From contig NC_049995.1 in assembly GCF_000003815.2 (NCBI RefSeq), forward strand, positions 18,553,319 to 18,617,318: a DNA stretch of 64,000 nt. The letters are read 5' to 3'. Both the position numbers and the translations under genes were made by a program. A model generated the notes under the pieces. The model did no database searches, had not been told where the DNA came from, and was given only the letters and a program-made list of their open reading frames with translations. Within the stretch, counting starts at the first letter, position 1, and each line of letters starts with the position of its first letter. Positions 1-13,144 of this stretch are shown here, piece by piece. This stretch comes from Branchiostoma floridae. Its lineage: Eukaryota; Chordata; Leptocardii; Amphioxiformes; Branchiostomatidae.

Positions 1-456
1 CAGGCATTAGTGTGCACTGAATGGTGCTCAGTCCCCAGATGTTATAAAAATTAACGGTGGTAGTTTAATATGATTACAGTGAAATTTTTTCTTGTCAGAT
101 TATCAGAAAGAACACAGTATCAACTCAGTAAGCTGTAACAAGGTTTGAACTGCTCATGCGCACGGCCAAGGGAGAAGGCCCCTGATTTGTAGTTCTTGTT
201 TCTTCAGACACATGTCAAGACGTGTTTTCGTCATGTCTCCGGGCCTTCAACTTAGAGGGATTGTCCACAATGCATCGACCAAATGCATCACATTTCAAAA
301 TGCAGAAATTAATTTATTCTTTAACCTTGTACCCTGCATAAATTGCTATATGTATGTGGCTACCATCTTGTAGCTATATGTACGTCGTACCCTTTTAGAC
401 GTACAACGTGTGCAGAGTAAGATCGGCCCAGTGACGTTTTATCGTCTGTTTTCAGG
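1..456 (+). other. Gene A intron 1, 3' part
   Basis: Paralogous to the sequence before every DED exon. It ends in CGTCTGTTTTCAG followed by G-ATG, a strong 3' splice site. The untranslated first exon of A would lie before the window. No other gene seen. Confidence 0.6.
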
Positions 457-3400
457 ATGGCAGGTCCGGTCCGAGAACGAGTCACTGCTGCCGACAGGCG
501 CCATTTTGATTTTATGGAAACTTTGCTCCGTATTTCCGATGAACTCACAGAAGAGGAAACACAAAACGTGAAGCTGTTCTGCCGACACCTGATCCCCAGA
601 GGCCATGCGGAACAACTCAGACGGGCGGTGGACGTTTTCAACAAACTGATAGACCTGGACAAGATCGACCAGGAGAATCTCGACTTTATTGAAGAGATCT
701 TAGAAAGAATCGGACGACAGGACCTGATTCGGGACGTTCTGCGGCGGTTCCAGCCGCCTGACCGAGAGATTCCAGAGAATCCCGAACTGCAGCCGGGGAC
801 AAGTCAGCATGGCCAGGGAGCAAATGCAGAAGGTAAGTATCAACTAACATGCAAGAAAATTGTGGATAAGCCTCAAACAAACAAAAATTCAATATTTGTA
901 CAACTTGCTCAGCACCTTGTCTAGAAAGACATTTTAAGGAATTTGCTTAAATCCAACTAGTAATAAAAATCGACAGAGACAATTTTGCGGACTTATGTTA
1001 AATTGACATAAGCATATGTATACTTGATGATTGCAGGAAATGCGACCTCCAACGCCTATGTTGTCGTTCACGGCCAAGTGCGCATGATCCAGGAAACTCT
1101 AGATCGTCTTAGAAACAACATAGCAAGGTTATCTGGCACTAGAAGGTCACAGGTCAAGTACAGAGGTCACAAGAAGCACAAGAGCATCCTGGTGCACTTC
1201 TCCATACCGCGGGAGAACACGGCGGTGCTAAGGCACATGGCGGATCACTCCGACCCGAGACTTGTCTACATGGGCGTCAAGTCACTGCAGATCGATGCTG
1301 AGGTACCCATCCAAATCACACAGGGGGCGCCTGTGTTTGGTGAGTTGACCTTTTTTTCTCTTCATATGCACTCATTTGTCATTTCAGGGCTAAGGTCTGT
1401 GAACTATATGGCTACTGAATCAGATATAACAGCGTTGAATTGGTATCCATCTTCATATGCACCAAATGTTTGAATTGCAGACTATCGAAGCAACTATAGA
1501 TGTCAAAGAAAACAAAATGCCTTAATGTGTCAAATCAGCCAATTCGTAACAGTGCTTTCGGAAAATCTACCATGGCCACATGACTGAAATTGCTAACACG
1601 TCTACGAGACAAATAGACAGAGATGTGGACCTCATCTACACTTTGATAATAAGGACATGATGATGTACGAGATGTCATACTAGTCCATATGTTTCATGGT
1701 GTCATATATCTTTCACTAATGTGTTCCAGATGTCAAGAGGCAACTGCCTGTTGATGACATCGAGGTGGGATGCAGTACCCAGAACAAACACCAGAGGGCG
1801 GCCCAGATCTGGACCCGCCTGTCTGCCCTGAACCTGTTCTCGGACGCCCTGCCGCTCCATCTGCAGGCAGCCGCGAGTCTGGAGTACCAGGGCTTCTCCT
1901 ACAGCCTGGTCCGGGCTCTGGTGCAGAAGGACCGGCTCAGAGAACACCAGATGAGGCAGGCCATCCAGAACCTCAGGAACGCAGAGGTGGATTCCAACAC
2001 GCTCCGTCAGAAGGCAGAGGTGGATTCCAACACGCTCCGTCAGAAGGCAGAGGTGGATTCCAACACGCTCCGTCAGAAGGCAGAGGTGGATTCCAACACG
2101 CTCCGTCAGAAGGCAGAGGTGGATTCCAACACGCTCCGTCAGAAGGCAGAGGTGGATTCCAAAACGCTCCGTCAGAAGGCAGAAATGGATTCCACCACGA
2201 TCATGACTTTGCGCTCCAAGCTCAACATCACAGAGGACTTTGCGCTCCAAGCTCAACATCACAGAGAACAGGCTGAAGGAGGCTCTTGAGACGATCTCAG
2301 TTCTTGAAGAAAAGCTGCAGCAGGCTCAAGAATACGCAGAGAAAGCCGCCAAGCAGGTAACATCGCACAGGACAGAGTACAGGGGAGAGAAGCCGCCTGG
2401 AGGTTGGCCACAGGGGTACAGGGGAGAGAAGCCGCCTGGAGGCTGGCCACAGGAGTACAGGGGAGAGAAGCCGCCTGGAGGCTGGCCGGCACAGGTGGAG
2501 AATGCAGATGCAGCTACACAGACACACCTAACGGACCCTGTTGGTACTACAGGAATACCTGGAGGTGTGGGTGACAAGCTTGGAGCAGACCCGACTGTAA
2601 AGGAAGAAGACGGGAAAACTCCAAGACAAGACTCTGGCAGTGGGAGCAATGAAAAAGAGGATGTTCTCGGTACAGAAGCACCCGAGCAAGAGCGCCACAC
2701 AGCGGGGACAGAAGGAGCGGCACCTGGCTCTACTGGGGACAAGAAACAGGGTGAGATCACTTTTGGTGGGGAAGGATCAGAACCTGGAAAGTTTCGGCTC
2801 CCACGTGGTGTTGTCGTGTCGCCTAGCAACGAGATATTTGTGACTGATATGGGCAACAGGCGAGTCCAAGTCCACAGCACAGAGGGGGTTTACCTGCGCC
2901 ACTTCCCAGCAGTTGTACCGGGTATAGGGGATAATACGATACAGCCACGTGATGTTTGTATGGACGGTAACGGCACGCTGTGGGTAGTGGGGCATGAAGT
3001 GATAGCTGATCATGTTGTACAGTACAGCACGGACGGGACCGCCATGGCGGGGTTTGACTTGAAGAAGATCGATTATGACCGCGGCATTGCAGTAGACATG
3101 CGCACTAACCACATCCTGGTGACTGATCCAGACCAAGGTGAAGTTCAGGTGTTCCGTCCGGACGGCTCCCTGGTGCGGACAGTCCGGCATCCACGGGGTG
3201 AGATGAGACACCCACGGTACGTCACTGTAGACGGGGAAGGGAACATTCTTGTGTCGGACTGGGGCACTCACTGTGTCTACGTGTATGACGAGTCCGGGAA
3301 GTTCCTGTTCCAGTTCGGAGGTCGGGGAAGTAGTGAAGGTCAGCTGACGTATCCCGGCGGCATCTGTACAGACAGCTCGGGGCACATCCTCGTGGCGGAC

Positions 3401-3559
3401 TCTGGGAACGAGAGGGTTCAGATCTTCACACGTCACGGCGAGTTTGTCCGGACCGTCCGTACTGGGTCTGATCCGGAAAGCCTGGCTGTGGGACCGGAAG
3501 GGCAGCTGGTTGTCATCAATTCTTTTAACTGTACTGTGACTGTATATCCCAACTATTAG
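457..3559 (+). pseudogene. Gene A: DED - conserved domain - coiled coil - NHL protein, frameshifted
   Basis: Exons 457-832, 1037-1339 and 1730-3559, joined by GT-AG phase-1 introns. Exon 1 encodes a death effector domain (residues about 17-98) with the DED helix-6 RxDL motif (RQDL, 87-90). Exon 2 is the family's 100-residue conserved domain. Exon 3 has six AEVDSNTLRQK units plus a divergent seventh, three YRGEKPPGGW units and a six-bladed NHL propeller ending VTVYPNY. There is no Death domain exon. A 31-bp tandem duplication (2205-2235 and 2236-2266) shifts the frame in the coiled coil, so translation stops at 2287-2289 (about 412 aa) and the propeller is lost. The downstream frame is open to 3559, so the event is recent or an assembly/allele artefact. 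Start chosen because ATG follows a TTTTCAG acceptor by one base, as in every copy. Domain calls are firm; pseudogene status is moderate. Confidence 0.8.
1984..2204 (+). repeat. 33-nt coding minisatellite, gene A (six units plus terminal unit)
   Basis: Units encode AEVDSNTLRQK, an 11-residue (hendecad) helical repeat within the predicted coiled coil. Copies before the terminal unit: 6 (A), 1 (B), 1 (C), 1 (D), 3 (E), 2 (F), 1 (G), 3 (H). Confidence 0.9.
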
Positions 3560-4507
3560 TCATACTGCACTTTGGAGAAGGCTTTTATTTTGTTTCTTGG
3601 TCTCTACTGCACACGCTCTGTACAGCCCCTGGACGAAGAGTGCCTTTTTTCCATTCCACCCAAATTAGATTTTTGATCAACGTCACTTGATCATGGATTG
3701 TTCACAATCTGACGATAAACGCTCAAAGCCGTTCGGCTTTCTTTCCGCTTGTTGAAAGGAATTTTATATATTCCATTCTTTATCTAATTTAAATACATTC
3801 TAGGAGAAGATAACCCTTACATTGCACAAATATAGGTAAATACATTTTAAAAATGTTAAGGACTTTTAACTAATAGTAGGAAATAGGAATCATACTTAAA
3901 AATCTAAATGTTGATTCATCGTTATGTGTGTACCTTGATTTATGCATTTGAAGCCATTGTTTTATGTCCTTCAATGCTCATAATACCTTTTAATGTAATT
4001 GCTCATGCAACATCCATGCAACAGTCGGTTAATCTTTAAATGATGATTGTCTTGAACCCATCTTGACGTGTCGAGTTGGTTACAGATTTAGCAGCAGCAG
4101 ACGAATACACTAACAGAAAAAGGATTGATTAATGGATGATTTGTAAATAGCTTTTCATACTCAAGCCTTCAAGGGTCTTCCATCGCCATGGATTCCTTAA
4201 ACGTTTAAAAGACGGATTGAAGATAAGGAAGGTGGCAGCTTCGTCGCTGAGACTGTGGTGACGTCATGACTTAGCCGATGATAACGAGTATCTAAACAGC
4301 AGTTTGTCATTGATGGCGGTACAGGATACGTGATATGTTTCACCTGTAACATCATCATGTATTATCAGCTGAACAATTACATACAACATATAAGTCTCGG
4401 CACCATCTCTAAAGATCACACATTAACGCGTCTTTGCTATCAGCGGTTGAATTTTTCGGAATTGAATTGAAATGGATACTTTACGATGCCGTATTCAGTT
4501 TTACACC

Positions 4508-4513
4508 AATAAA
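4508..4513 (+). terminator. Gene A poly(A) signal and 3'UTR (3560-about 4550)
   Basis: AATAAA in a block (CACCAATAAAAGCTCTGC) kept at the same place after nearly every copy, followed by a TCCTTTGTGG GT-rich stretch. The 3'UTR would be about 0.95 kb. It includes a conserved GTGGTGACGTCATGAC block (TGACGTCA at 4259-4266). Nearly identical to the 3' flank of gene G. Confidence 0.55.
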
Positions 4514-4549
4514 AGCTCTGCTTTCTTTGCATAAATGATCATAGTCCTT

Positions 4550-5232
4550 TGTGGTGGACTACGGACATGCATCAGGACACCTCAGCACAGCAGTTGTGTT
4601 GGATCTTTCATACCCTAGTGTGCCTCATGCCTCAAGGTAACATATACAGACATCGATGCCTGTCCGCCATGACAGTCAGACCAAAACAGAACACACCTTC
4701 TTTGTCTTCTTTACCTTCTTTCCACTAAGACAATTTTACCCACGTCTCTCTGAGGTCGTTACATTCCTTACCATAACCGTAGCCACTCAGTACAGCATGA
4801 TACCTAACGTCCTAAAGCTCACAAGGCCTATCCAACGATACATGGCTGATATGCGGGAGCTAACAACAGTTTCAATAGAAAGGAATGTGCTTTTTTTGAG
4901 CGTTGCAGGGATGGCTACTGACTCCTCTGTGTGTTTCCAGCACGGCCATAGCGTACAGAGGCCAAGTTTATTTTACTCCCGTCGGCCTTTGCGCCAGTAA
5001 TCTACCTGACAGGAACACGGAAGTACTGCAGCAACTGAAGCGCGTCGCGCGGACTATAGTTAGCCGTACTACGAGTCTTTTCAAATAGATCAACGCGCTT
5101 AGAGTACGGTTATGGGGAGTCCTCTGTCAATGGACCGAGAACACAGTTAAGCGTACAAACAGATTTATGCTAAAAAAACTTGCGGCTTGCACGTTGCACC
5201 TTAAGGCGTCCTTCGTACTATTCTTCACACAG
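4550..5232 (+). other. Gene B upstream region with probable 5'UTR exon ending at 5232
   Basis: The donor CACACAG|GTGAGA at 5232/5233 matches the donor upstream of each other copy. Sequence before it differs from that of C-G but is almost identical to the region before H, so B and H share a distinct promoter type. Short open frames here (for example 4656-5000) are not kept intact in the H duplicate and are not genes. Confidence 0.45.
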
Positions 5233-6645
5233 GTGAGATCTCACACCTGCTTTACTTTACGGTAACTTGGCATGTCAGCAAGGAGGTCGTTTTAGGTCAA
5301 AGTCTCAAAAGCCTGTATGTTATCTTTAGACCTTAATCCTTATGTGTATAAGAACAATTGATATCTTGTATCAAAAGAAAACATAGGAAAATTCAAGAAG
5401 TTCTCATTATATTGGAAGGTGAACAGGTATCTGATATTCTTAAACATGGATATATTCTTAGCCAAACTCTCCGTTAAGGGATAGACCGGTCGGTAGGTAT
5501 GCACAGTTACCTTTTTAATATTCTTCTTAATGTGAACAAGAAGTTAAACATGTAAATATGTTCTTGGTGGCACTGAGGGCCTCTGGGCGCCATAAACAAT
5601 GACTCCACCCCTCGCCAGGCCTTTGTGACTTGTCACCGGTGCTGAACAGAGCAAACATCACGAAGCCTGTGAGCTAATAATGGCGACATATTTGTCTTTG
5701 GTGCTACACTTGGCATGTTAAACTGCAGTTTTACGCCTGCAATTTGAATAGTATAATTCATAATAAAAATTAAGATGATATCGATGAACCTGTTAGTATT
5801 ATGTTATTTGTGACAAGGACATCAGTGTCCTGATCTCTGCCCCACCCCTCGGCACGTCCGCGTGACGTGTTAATGATTGTTGGGCAAAACAAACTCTCCG
5901 GAGTCGGTGTGTTGACGTCATGGGGAGGGCCAATCAATGGAAAAATAAACAATTACACCACGGGTACAAATTAGCCTTAGTGATGAATAAACGGTGCTTA
6001 CTCCACAGATGCTTACGTTGGTACTAAAATGAATTCTTATAATTAATAATTTATAACAATCTTAAACTTAAACCCAGCGTTGGCGAGATGCTTTATATGT
6101 TTGAAGACATAGATGGGTTCGCATGTCAAACATTTTACAGCTGCAGTTAAATAGTCTATGTTCTATGAGTAAAAATGTTATTTGTGGTGAGGGATTGCCA
6201 TGATCTCTGTCCGCGTGACGTGTTAATGATTGATGGACAAAACAAACTCTCCGGAGTGGTCTGAGCTGACGTCACGAGAGGTCAAGGTACTCGGGAGATT
6301 TACAAACAAAAGCTCAGAAAATTCCCCTAGACTAGACCGTCAGACGATGACCTCTGACCTGCTTCACCTTGCTCCAGAATAATAATAGTCAGCGTGCTCC
6401 TACTATACTACTCATATTGCCCACAATGCATCTCACTGTGAATACATATTTGGAAATTAACTGAAATGCAGAAAAAGTTCTTAGTCTTTGACCTATTGCT
6501 CTGCATAAGTCAGAAAAAAATCAGTGTGTCTACAAGACGCACAATGTGTGCAGAATACTCTCAGTCCAGTGACATTTTATCGTCTTTTTACAGGTGTCTG
6601 GAATAGGATATGTTCAGTGACAGTGACGTTTCGTCTGTATTCAGG
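5233..6645 (+). other. Gene B intron 1
   Basis: Non-coding, ending TTCAG|G-ATG at 6646. Contains AGGTCA 60 nt after the donor (5294-5299) and two GC-box/CRE blocks (about 5824-5930 and 6191-6289). Near copy of H intron 1 apart from a 1.2-kb insertion in H. Confidence 0.55.
5824..6289 (+). promoter_or_regulatory. Two copies of a GC-rich/CRE block, gene B intron 1
   Basis: Each copy has TGATCTCT, GC-rich sequence, CGTGACGTGTTAATGATTG and then CTCCGGAG and TGACGTCA (5913-5920; 6267-6274). TGACGTCA is the full CRE/ATF palindrome. Conservation among diverging introns suggests regulation, but a repeat origin is also possible. Confidence 0.4.
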
Positions 6646-9600
6646 ATGGCAGGTCCGGTCCGAGTAAGTAGAGTCACAGCTGCCGACAGGCGCCATTTTG
6701 ATTTTGTCCAAACTTTGCTCCGTATTTCCAAAGAGCTCACAGAAGAGGAAACGGCAACCATGAAGTTGTTCTGCCTGCATCTGATCCCTAAAGGTCAGAG
6801 GGCACAACTCAAGCGGATAGTGGATGTATTTCACAAGCTGATGGAACTGGACAAAATTGACCAGGAAAACTTGGAATTCATAGAAGAGATCTTGGAAAGA
6901 ATCGGACGACAGGACCTGATTCGGGACGTTCTGCGGCGGTTCCAGCCTCCTGACCGAGAGATTCCGGAAAATCCAGAACTCCAGCCTGAAAACCCCGAGT
7001 TTCAGCCGGAAAACCCCGAACTGCAGCCGGAAAATCCCGAGTTTCAGCCGGAAAACCCCGAACTGCAGCCGGAAAATCCCGAGTTTCAGCCGGAAAACCC
7101 CGAACTGCAGCCGGAAAACCCCGAAAACCAGCCGGAAACCCCCGAACTCCAGCCGGGAGCAAGTCTGTTAGGGACGACAGCAGAAGGTGAGTCACATGTG
7201 GTGGATTTTAAGCCCCACACAACACTGTCTGTACAACTGGCCATACATCTCGTCCTGAAGTACTTTTTCAACACTATTTACGCTTGGGGAGGGCTTAAAC
7301 TCCCCGCGTCAACTTTGAGGCTAGAAAACTTTTCTTAAACTTTTATTGTGAACAATTTTAGGATAATAGATAGTATTTTTTTCCATTTTTCGTGTTGCCA
7401 TGGCAACGGGTTTCTGACAATCATATTATACAAGAATCACAAATTCTGGTTAAAGCCACGAGGTTTCTAAGTTTTCTTGCTAATATAATCTAATATAACA
7501 TTCATAATTGAATATTCGTAATTCATACTAGTGTGATAACGTAATCTGTCACAATCCCAAACGGTGAAAAATGACACAAGGTTTTAATCAAGTCGTTGTC
7601 ACTCGACTATCATTATTAATTTGTACAAAAGCTTCAAAGGAACGTTTTCAGTCTTCTTTATGGTATTTGCTTGATATATGTGGAATAGAATGTATTTACA
7701 GAATCTAAGGTTGCAGATCTAAGATTCAGGATTTCAAAGGAGACCAAAAATACCTATGACTTATGATTTATTTTTACACCATTGCGGTTGCATTTGACAA
7801 CACAAGTCTATAATAAGTCTATTGGACAACATTTCTCTCGTTACATTTTTGTTTAATACAGTACTAAGTCTAAGAGAAATCAATCCTTATTTACACAGTT
7901 TTAGTTAATGAAAACACATATATGACGTCATGTAGTGCAACAATACATGGTTTACATATCCGGGCGATTTTATATTGTGTTGTACAATAAGCTGCACTTT
8001 AGCCCTTGTCTAAAATTTTGCAGCTTTTAGTGCGTCGTGTGATAAACCGAATCATCTCATCTCCTTACGAATGACTTTGGCCCTTTTGTATTCGTGTTTG
8101 TTTCAGGTGACGTGCAGGGATATTTTGACGATGTCATCGAAGAAGTCAGCTACAAGTGGGACGACCTGGCCTGGAAGCTGGGATTTCATGATAACGAAAT
8201 CAAAGTAATCCGAGACTTGGAGCGTGACCATGACCACAGGTGCAGGGAAATGCTGACCAGGTGGGGAAACAGGGAGGGAAGGGGAGCAACTCTACAGGTG
8301 CTGATCCAAGCCCTAAAGAACATTGGTGAAACTCGGACAGCAGAGAGCCTAGAAGGTTTGTATTATCGTCGCTTTGTAAGAAATATCACCATCACGATCT
8401 AGCAGTTCTATAGCAAATTAAAAGGATTAGGCTATTAATATATTACTCTCAACCCAGTTAGAAACGCTTAGAAACCTTTTGATTTTTTTTTAAACAACAC
8501 AAACTTATTATTGATTATTGTTTGCAGGACCTACAACCTCCAACACCTACGTGGTTGTGCACGGCACAGTGCGCATGATCCAGGAAACTCTAGATCACCT
8601 TAAAAACTGCCTGGCAGCGTTAATTGGCACGAGAAGGTCACAGGTCAAGTTCAGAGGTTACAAGAAGCACAAGAGCATCCTGGTGCACTTCTCCATACCG
8701 CGGGAGATCACGGCGGTGCTGAGGCACATGGCGGATCACTCCGACCCGAGACTTGTCTACATGGGCGTCAAGTCACTGCAGATCGACGCTGAAGTTCCCA
8801 TCAAAGTCCAACAGGGGGCGCCGCTGTATGGTGAGCTGACTTCTTTTAGTCTTCATTTGTTCTCTGTCAATTTTAGACTTTTGCAGGTCCATCATCAAAG
8901 AATATGGATTTCATATCCAGTTGCATGAGTAACTAATGGTGTATCAAATTACCTGGATGTCTAATCCTTATCGACGTTCAATGTGGGTTTAAATTTTCTC
9001 TTGCAGAAGAACCATCAAAGACACTATAGATCTTGAAGAGAAACAGAATGTTTCCTTTTAAAAAATCTGCAGTCCATATTATTCCAGTACTTGCCGACCA
9101 TTTCCCATATGCCTGAAACTGCTAGTACCTACAAGTTAGACATGTAAATAGCGATATTTACTTCAACTGTACATGTACTTGGACAAGCAGTCGTTGTACG
9201 TGATGCCATTTCAAACCCTATGTTTTATGATGTCATATCTCTTTCACTGGTGCGTTCCAGTTATCAAGAGACGACTGCCCGTTGATGACATCGAGGTGGG
9301 CTGCAGTACACGCACCAAACACCAGAGGGTGCCCCACAACTGGACCCGTCTGTCTGCCCTGAACCTGTTCTCGGACGCCCTGCCGCTCCATCTGCAGGCA
9401 GCCGCGAGTCTGGAGTACCAGGGCTTCTCCTACAGCCTGGTCCGGGCTCTGGTGCAGAAGGACCGGCTCAGAGAACACCAGATGAGGCAGGCCATCCAGA
9501 ACCTCAGGAACGCAGAGGTGGATTCCAACATGCTCCGTCAGAAGGCAGAGGTGGATTCCAACACGATCATGACTTTGCGCTCCAAGCTTAACATCACAGA

Positions 9601-11008
9601 GAACAGGCTGAAGGAGGCTCTTGAGACGATCGCAGTTCTTGAAGAAAAGCTGCAGCAGGCTCAAGAAAACTCAGAGAAAGCCGCCAAGCAGCTGGCATCC
9701 CACGTGACGGAGTACAGGGGAGAGAAGCCGCCTGGAGGCTGGCCACAGGAGTACAGGGGAGAGAAGCCGCCTGGAGGCTGGCCACAGGAGTACAGGGGAG
9801 AGAAGCCGCCTGGAGGCTTGCCGCAGGAGTACAGGGGAGAGAAGCCGCCTGGAGGCTGGCCACAGGAGTACAGGGGAGAGAAGCCATATGGAGACTGGCC
9901 ACAGGAGTACAGGGGAGAGACAGCGCCAAGTAGTGGTTCGGCAGAGGTCAAGAAGGCAGACGCAGCTACACATACATACCTAGCGGGTCCTGTTGGTACT
10001 GCATGGGGACCTGGCGATGTGGGTGACAAGCTTGGAGAAGACCCGCCTGTAAAGAAAGAAGACAGAAAAACTCAAATACAAGACTCTGCAAGTGTGGGCG
10101 ATGGAAAAGAGGCTGTTCTCTGTACAGAATCACCCGAGCAAGAGCGCCACACAGCGGGGACAGAAGGAGTGGCACCCTGCTCTATTGGGGACATGAAACA
10201 GGGTGTGATCACTTTTGGTGGGGAAGGATCAGAACCGGGAAAGTTTGTGAACCCGCGCGGCGTTGTCGTGTCGCCTAGCAACGAGATATTTGTGGCTGAT
10301 CACAACAACAGGCGAGTCCAAGTCCACAGCACAGAGGGGGTTTACCTGCGCCACTTCCCAGGAGTTGTACCGGGTACAGGGGATAAGGTCATGAAGCCAC
10401 ATGATGTCTGTATGGACGGTAACGGCACGCTGTGGGTAGTGGGGTGGGGAGAGACAGCCGACCATGTTTTACAGTACAGCACGGACGGGACCGCCATGGC
10501 GGGGTTTGACCTGAAGAAGATCGGTTATTCCCGCGGTATTGCAGTGAACATGCGCACTAACTACATCCTGGAGACTGGGGGCAATAATGAAGTTCATGTG
10601 TTCCGTCCGGACGGCTCCCTGGTGCGGACAGTCCGGCATGCCGAGGGTGGGATGACATGCCCACGGTACATCACTGTGGACGGGGAGGGGAACATTCTTG
10701 TGTCGTACTGGTTCAATCACTGTGTCTACGTGTATGACGAGTCCGGGAAGTTCCTGTTCCAGTTTGGAGGTGAGGGAAGTGGTGAAGGTCAGCTGGATAG
10801 TCCCCTCGGCATCTGCACAGACAGCTCTGGGCACATCCTCGTGGCGGACTATGGGAACGAGAGGATTCAGATCTTCACACGTCACGGCGAGTTTGTCCGA
10901 ACCTTCCGTACTGGATTCAGACCGACAGGCCTGGCTGTGGGACCGGAAGGGCAGCTGGTTGTTACCAGTTATTTGAACGACATTGTGACTGTTTATCCCA
11001 GCTATTAG
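6646..11008 (+). CDS. Gene B: DED - Death domain - conserved domain - coiled coil - NHL protein
   Basis: Exons 6646-7186 (DED plus proline/glutamate linker), 8107-8355 (Death domain), 8528-8830 (conserved domain) and 9261-11008 (coiled coil plus NHL). All introns are phase 1 and the spliced frame is open for 946 aa. The DED keeps RQDL; its linker has about nine 7-residue PENPELQ/PENPEFQ units. The Death domain shows the usual W..LA..LG...NEI..I pattern and a conserved W in MLTRW. The last exon has only two 11-residue coiled-coil units, five YRGEKPPGGW units plus a degenerate sixth, then six NHL blades. Known from the families: DED and DD are homotypic adaptor domains in caspase and NF-kB signalling, and NHL propellers bind protein or RNA. 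A cytosolic receptor/adaptor role is inference; no signal peptide or membrane segment is visible. Near twin of H through exon 3. Confidence 0.88.
7187..8106 (+). other. Gene B intron between DED and Death domain exons
   Basis: About 920 nt with no coding sequence. Includes the perfect palindrome GTTGCCATGGCAAC (7394-7407), an RFX X-box-like motif. Nearly identical to the H intron and alignable to that of D. Confidence 0.6.
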
Positions 11009-12197
11009 TCAAGCAGCACTTTGGAGAAGGCTTTTATTTTGTTTCAACACAAATGAATGAACTTTCCATATTCTCAAACCAGTCCTTTTGCCTACTTTGT
11101 GAACGGGTGGATGGGGAGGGGAACGCTACAGGCTTCCAATGGCCTTTGACCCTGTGTTCATATCAGACAGACAGAAGGTCACGTGTTCTGAACATTTAAG
11201 CCCTCAGTTGTCCTGAACAGATCAGAGAACATGTCGAAAAATTCAAATCCATCTTCATAACGTTTAGAACGAATTATAACATTCCCTGGACGAGAGTTGT
11301 TTTTTTTCCATTCCGCCCAAATTAGATTTTTGATCAACGTCACTTGATCATGGATTGTTCACAATCTGACGATAAACGCTCAAAGCCGCTCAAACCACTC
11401 AAAGCTTTCTTTCCGCTTGTTCAAAAGAATTTGATATATTCCATCCTTTTAGGTAAATTCAATTTAAATACATTCTAGGAGAAGATAACCATTACATTGT
11501 ACAAATATAATTACACAAAATATGTTAAGGACTTCTAACTAATAGCATGAGTCATACGTTAAACTCTAAATGTTGATTTATATTCATGTTTGTACCTTGG
11601 TTTATGCATGTGTACTTAATTTTTCAATGTACTTCCATGCTCATGATACATTTTTATATAATTTAATGTTTTTAATGCATTTTAATGTTTGTTTAACATC
11701 CACGCAAAAGTTGGTGAATCTTTAAAATCTTTAAGTGTCTGGAACCCATCTTGACATGTCGGGTTGGTTACAGATTCAGCAGCAGCAGACGAAGATACTA
11801 ACAGAAAAAGGATTGATTAATTCATGATTTGTAAATAGCCTTTCATACCCAAGCCTCAAAGGGTCTTCCATCGCCATGGATTCCTTAAACGTTGAAAAGA
11901 CGGATTGAAGATAAGGAAGATGGCGGCTTTCTCACTGACTGTGGTGACGTCATGACGTAGCCGATGATAACGAGTATCCAAACAGCAGTTTGCCGATGGC
12001 GGTACAGGATACGTGACATGTTTCACCGGTAACACCACCATGTATTATCAGCTGAACGATTAGATACAACATATAAGTCTCTGCACCATCTCTAAAGATC
12101 ACACATTATAATATATACGTCTTTGGTATCAGCGGTTGAATTTCGGGGGAATTGAATTGAAATGGATACTTTACGATGCTGTATTCAGTTTTACACG

Positions 12198-12203
12198 AAT
12201 GAA
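12198..12203 (+). terminator. Gene B poly(A) signal position (variant) and 3'UTR (11009-about 12250)
   Basis: The conserved signal block reads AATGAA here instead of AATAAA, a weak variant. The 3' flank holds a TGACGTCA at 11945-11952 next to AAGATGGCGGC, which matches the YY1 consensus. No gene in this 1.2-kb stretch. Confidence 0.4.
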
Positions 12204-12249
12204 AGCTATGCTTTCTTTGCATGAAATGATCAAAGTTCTTTGTGGTCTT

Positions 12250-13144
12250 ACTTATGATACTGAGTACCAACCATGATTTCGGTCCCTGTGTAACACCCGA
12301 CAAAAAGAAGTGGCCCAATGAAAAGCATTGATAGACATAAAATATCTCACAAGGACTTCTAGTGGTAAATGATGAAACTGAATGCTATTAAACTGAATGA
12401 ACTGAATTTTCTATAGAAATAAACAACGAGATTCTGGAATACCATCGCGGACTGGGCTTCAACTAAGGACCAACGACGTTCTTAAAAGAGGATATATATC
12501 AACTGCCTTATTTAATTCGTATGGGACCAAAGCTGCCTTGTCGTAACATTGTAGAACATCCTTGTGACGACAAATGTAACGAACAAATTGTCTGAATGTT
12601 GGTTCTGTTATAAACATAGTGCCGCCATTTAATCTCGAAGCAGATGTTGGAAAGAAATATTGGGGCCGCTAGTTTATGTCGAGATGCAACTTCACACCAG
12701 CGGATACTGCTAATACTACAGGGATTTTACAAATCACATATGTACGGCGACGCCCATTCAGTATTAATGGAAACGCTAGCTTATTGTATCCCGAACTGTT
12801 TTGGGTCAAACCTCGCTATGCAATCAGATACCAGCGGTCGGGACCAAAGTCCAACGGATACAGAGTTCGCTACAAACCTGCCACGTTCCCTCGTATTTCA
12901 GTCAACAGACTGGAGACGTTTATTCCTGTAGTACCAGCAGTATCCGCTAGGTGCGCAGCTGCACCTGCCATCCCGACATAACCCAGCGGCCGTGATCAAT
13001 TTCTAACGGGTAACGAGTTGGTTGCCACCTGCCACGTTTACTGGTATATCAGTCACCAGACCTGAGACAGCTGAGTTTGTCTTGAAGAACCATACTGACA
13101 CTGGTTACGTCTTAAGGAGTTTGTCTTACCGTCACGTCACACAG
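12250..13144 (+). other. Gene C upstream region with probable 5'UTR exon ending at 13144
   Basis: Aligns to upstream regions of D, F, G and I. The donor is CACACAG|GTAAGT at 13144/13145. GGTATATC at 13043-13050 is in the TATA-like position about 95 nt upstream. Open frames at 12644-12981 are not conserved and look non-coding. Confidence 0.42.

Noticed and set aside
1984-2204. Possible CRISPR-like direct repeats
   Set aside because: Units are contiguous without spacers, in frame, and encode a helical repeat.
1702-2262. Long antisense open frames over the coiled-coil exons (repeated CLLTERVGIHL type)
   Set aside because: They are mirror frames of the 33-nt coding repeat and occur opposite every copy; the + strand frame has the domains and splice sites.
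457-3559. Classification as TRIM-NHL ubiquitin ligases
   Set aside because: No RING, B-box or filamin repeat is present; the N-terminus is a DED.
4656-5088. Small genes upstream of B (and 47462-47930 upstream of H)
   Set aside because: The two near-identical duplicates have different frames and lengths, so no protein is being conserved.
12644-12981. Small protein gene upstream of C (and 20184-20591 upstream of D)
   Set aside because: Frames are broken by indels in the aligned copies; the region fits promoter/5'UTR sequence.
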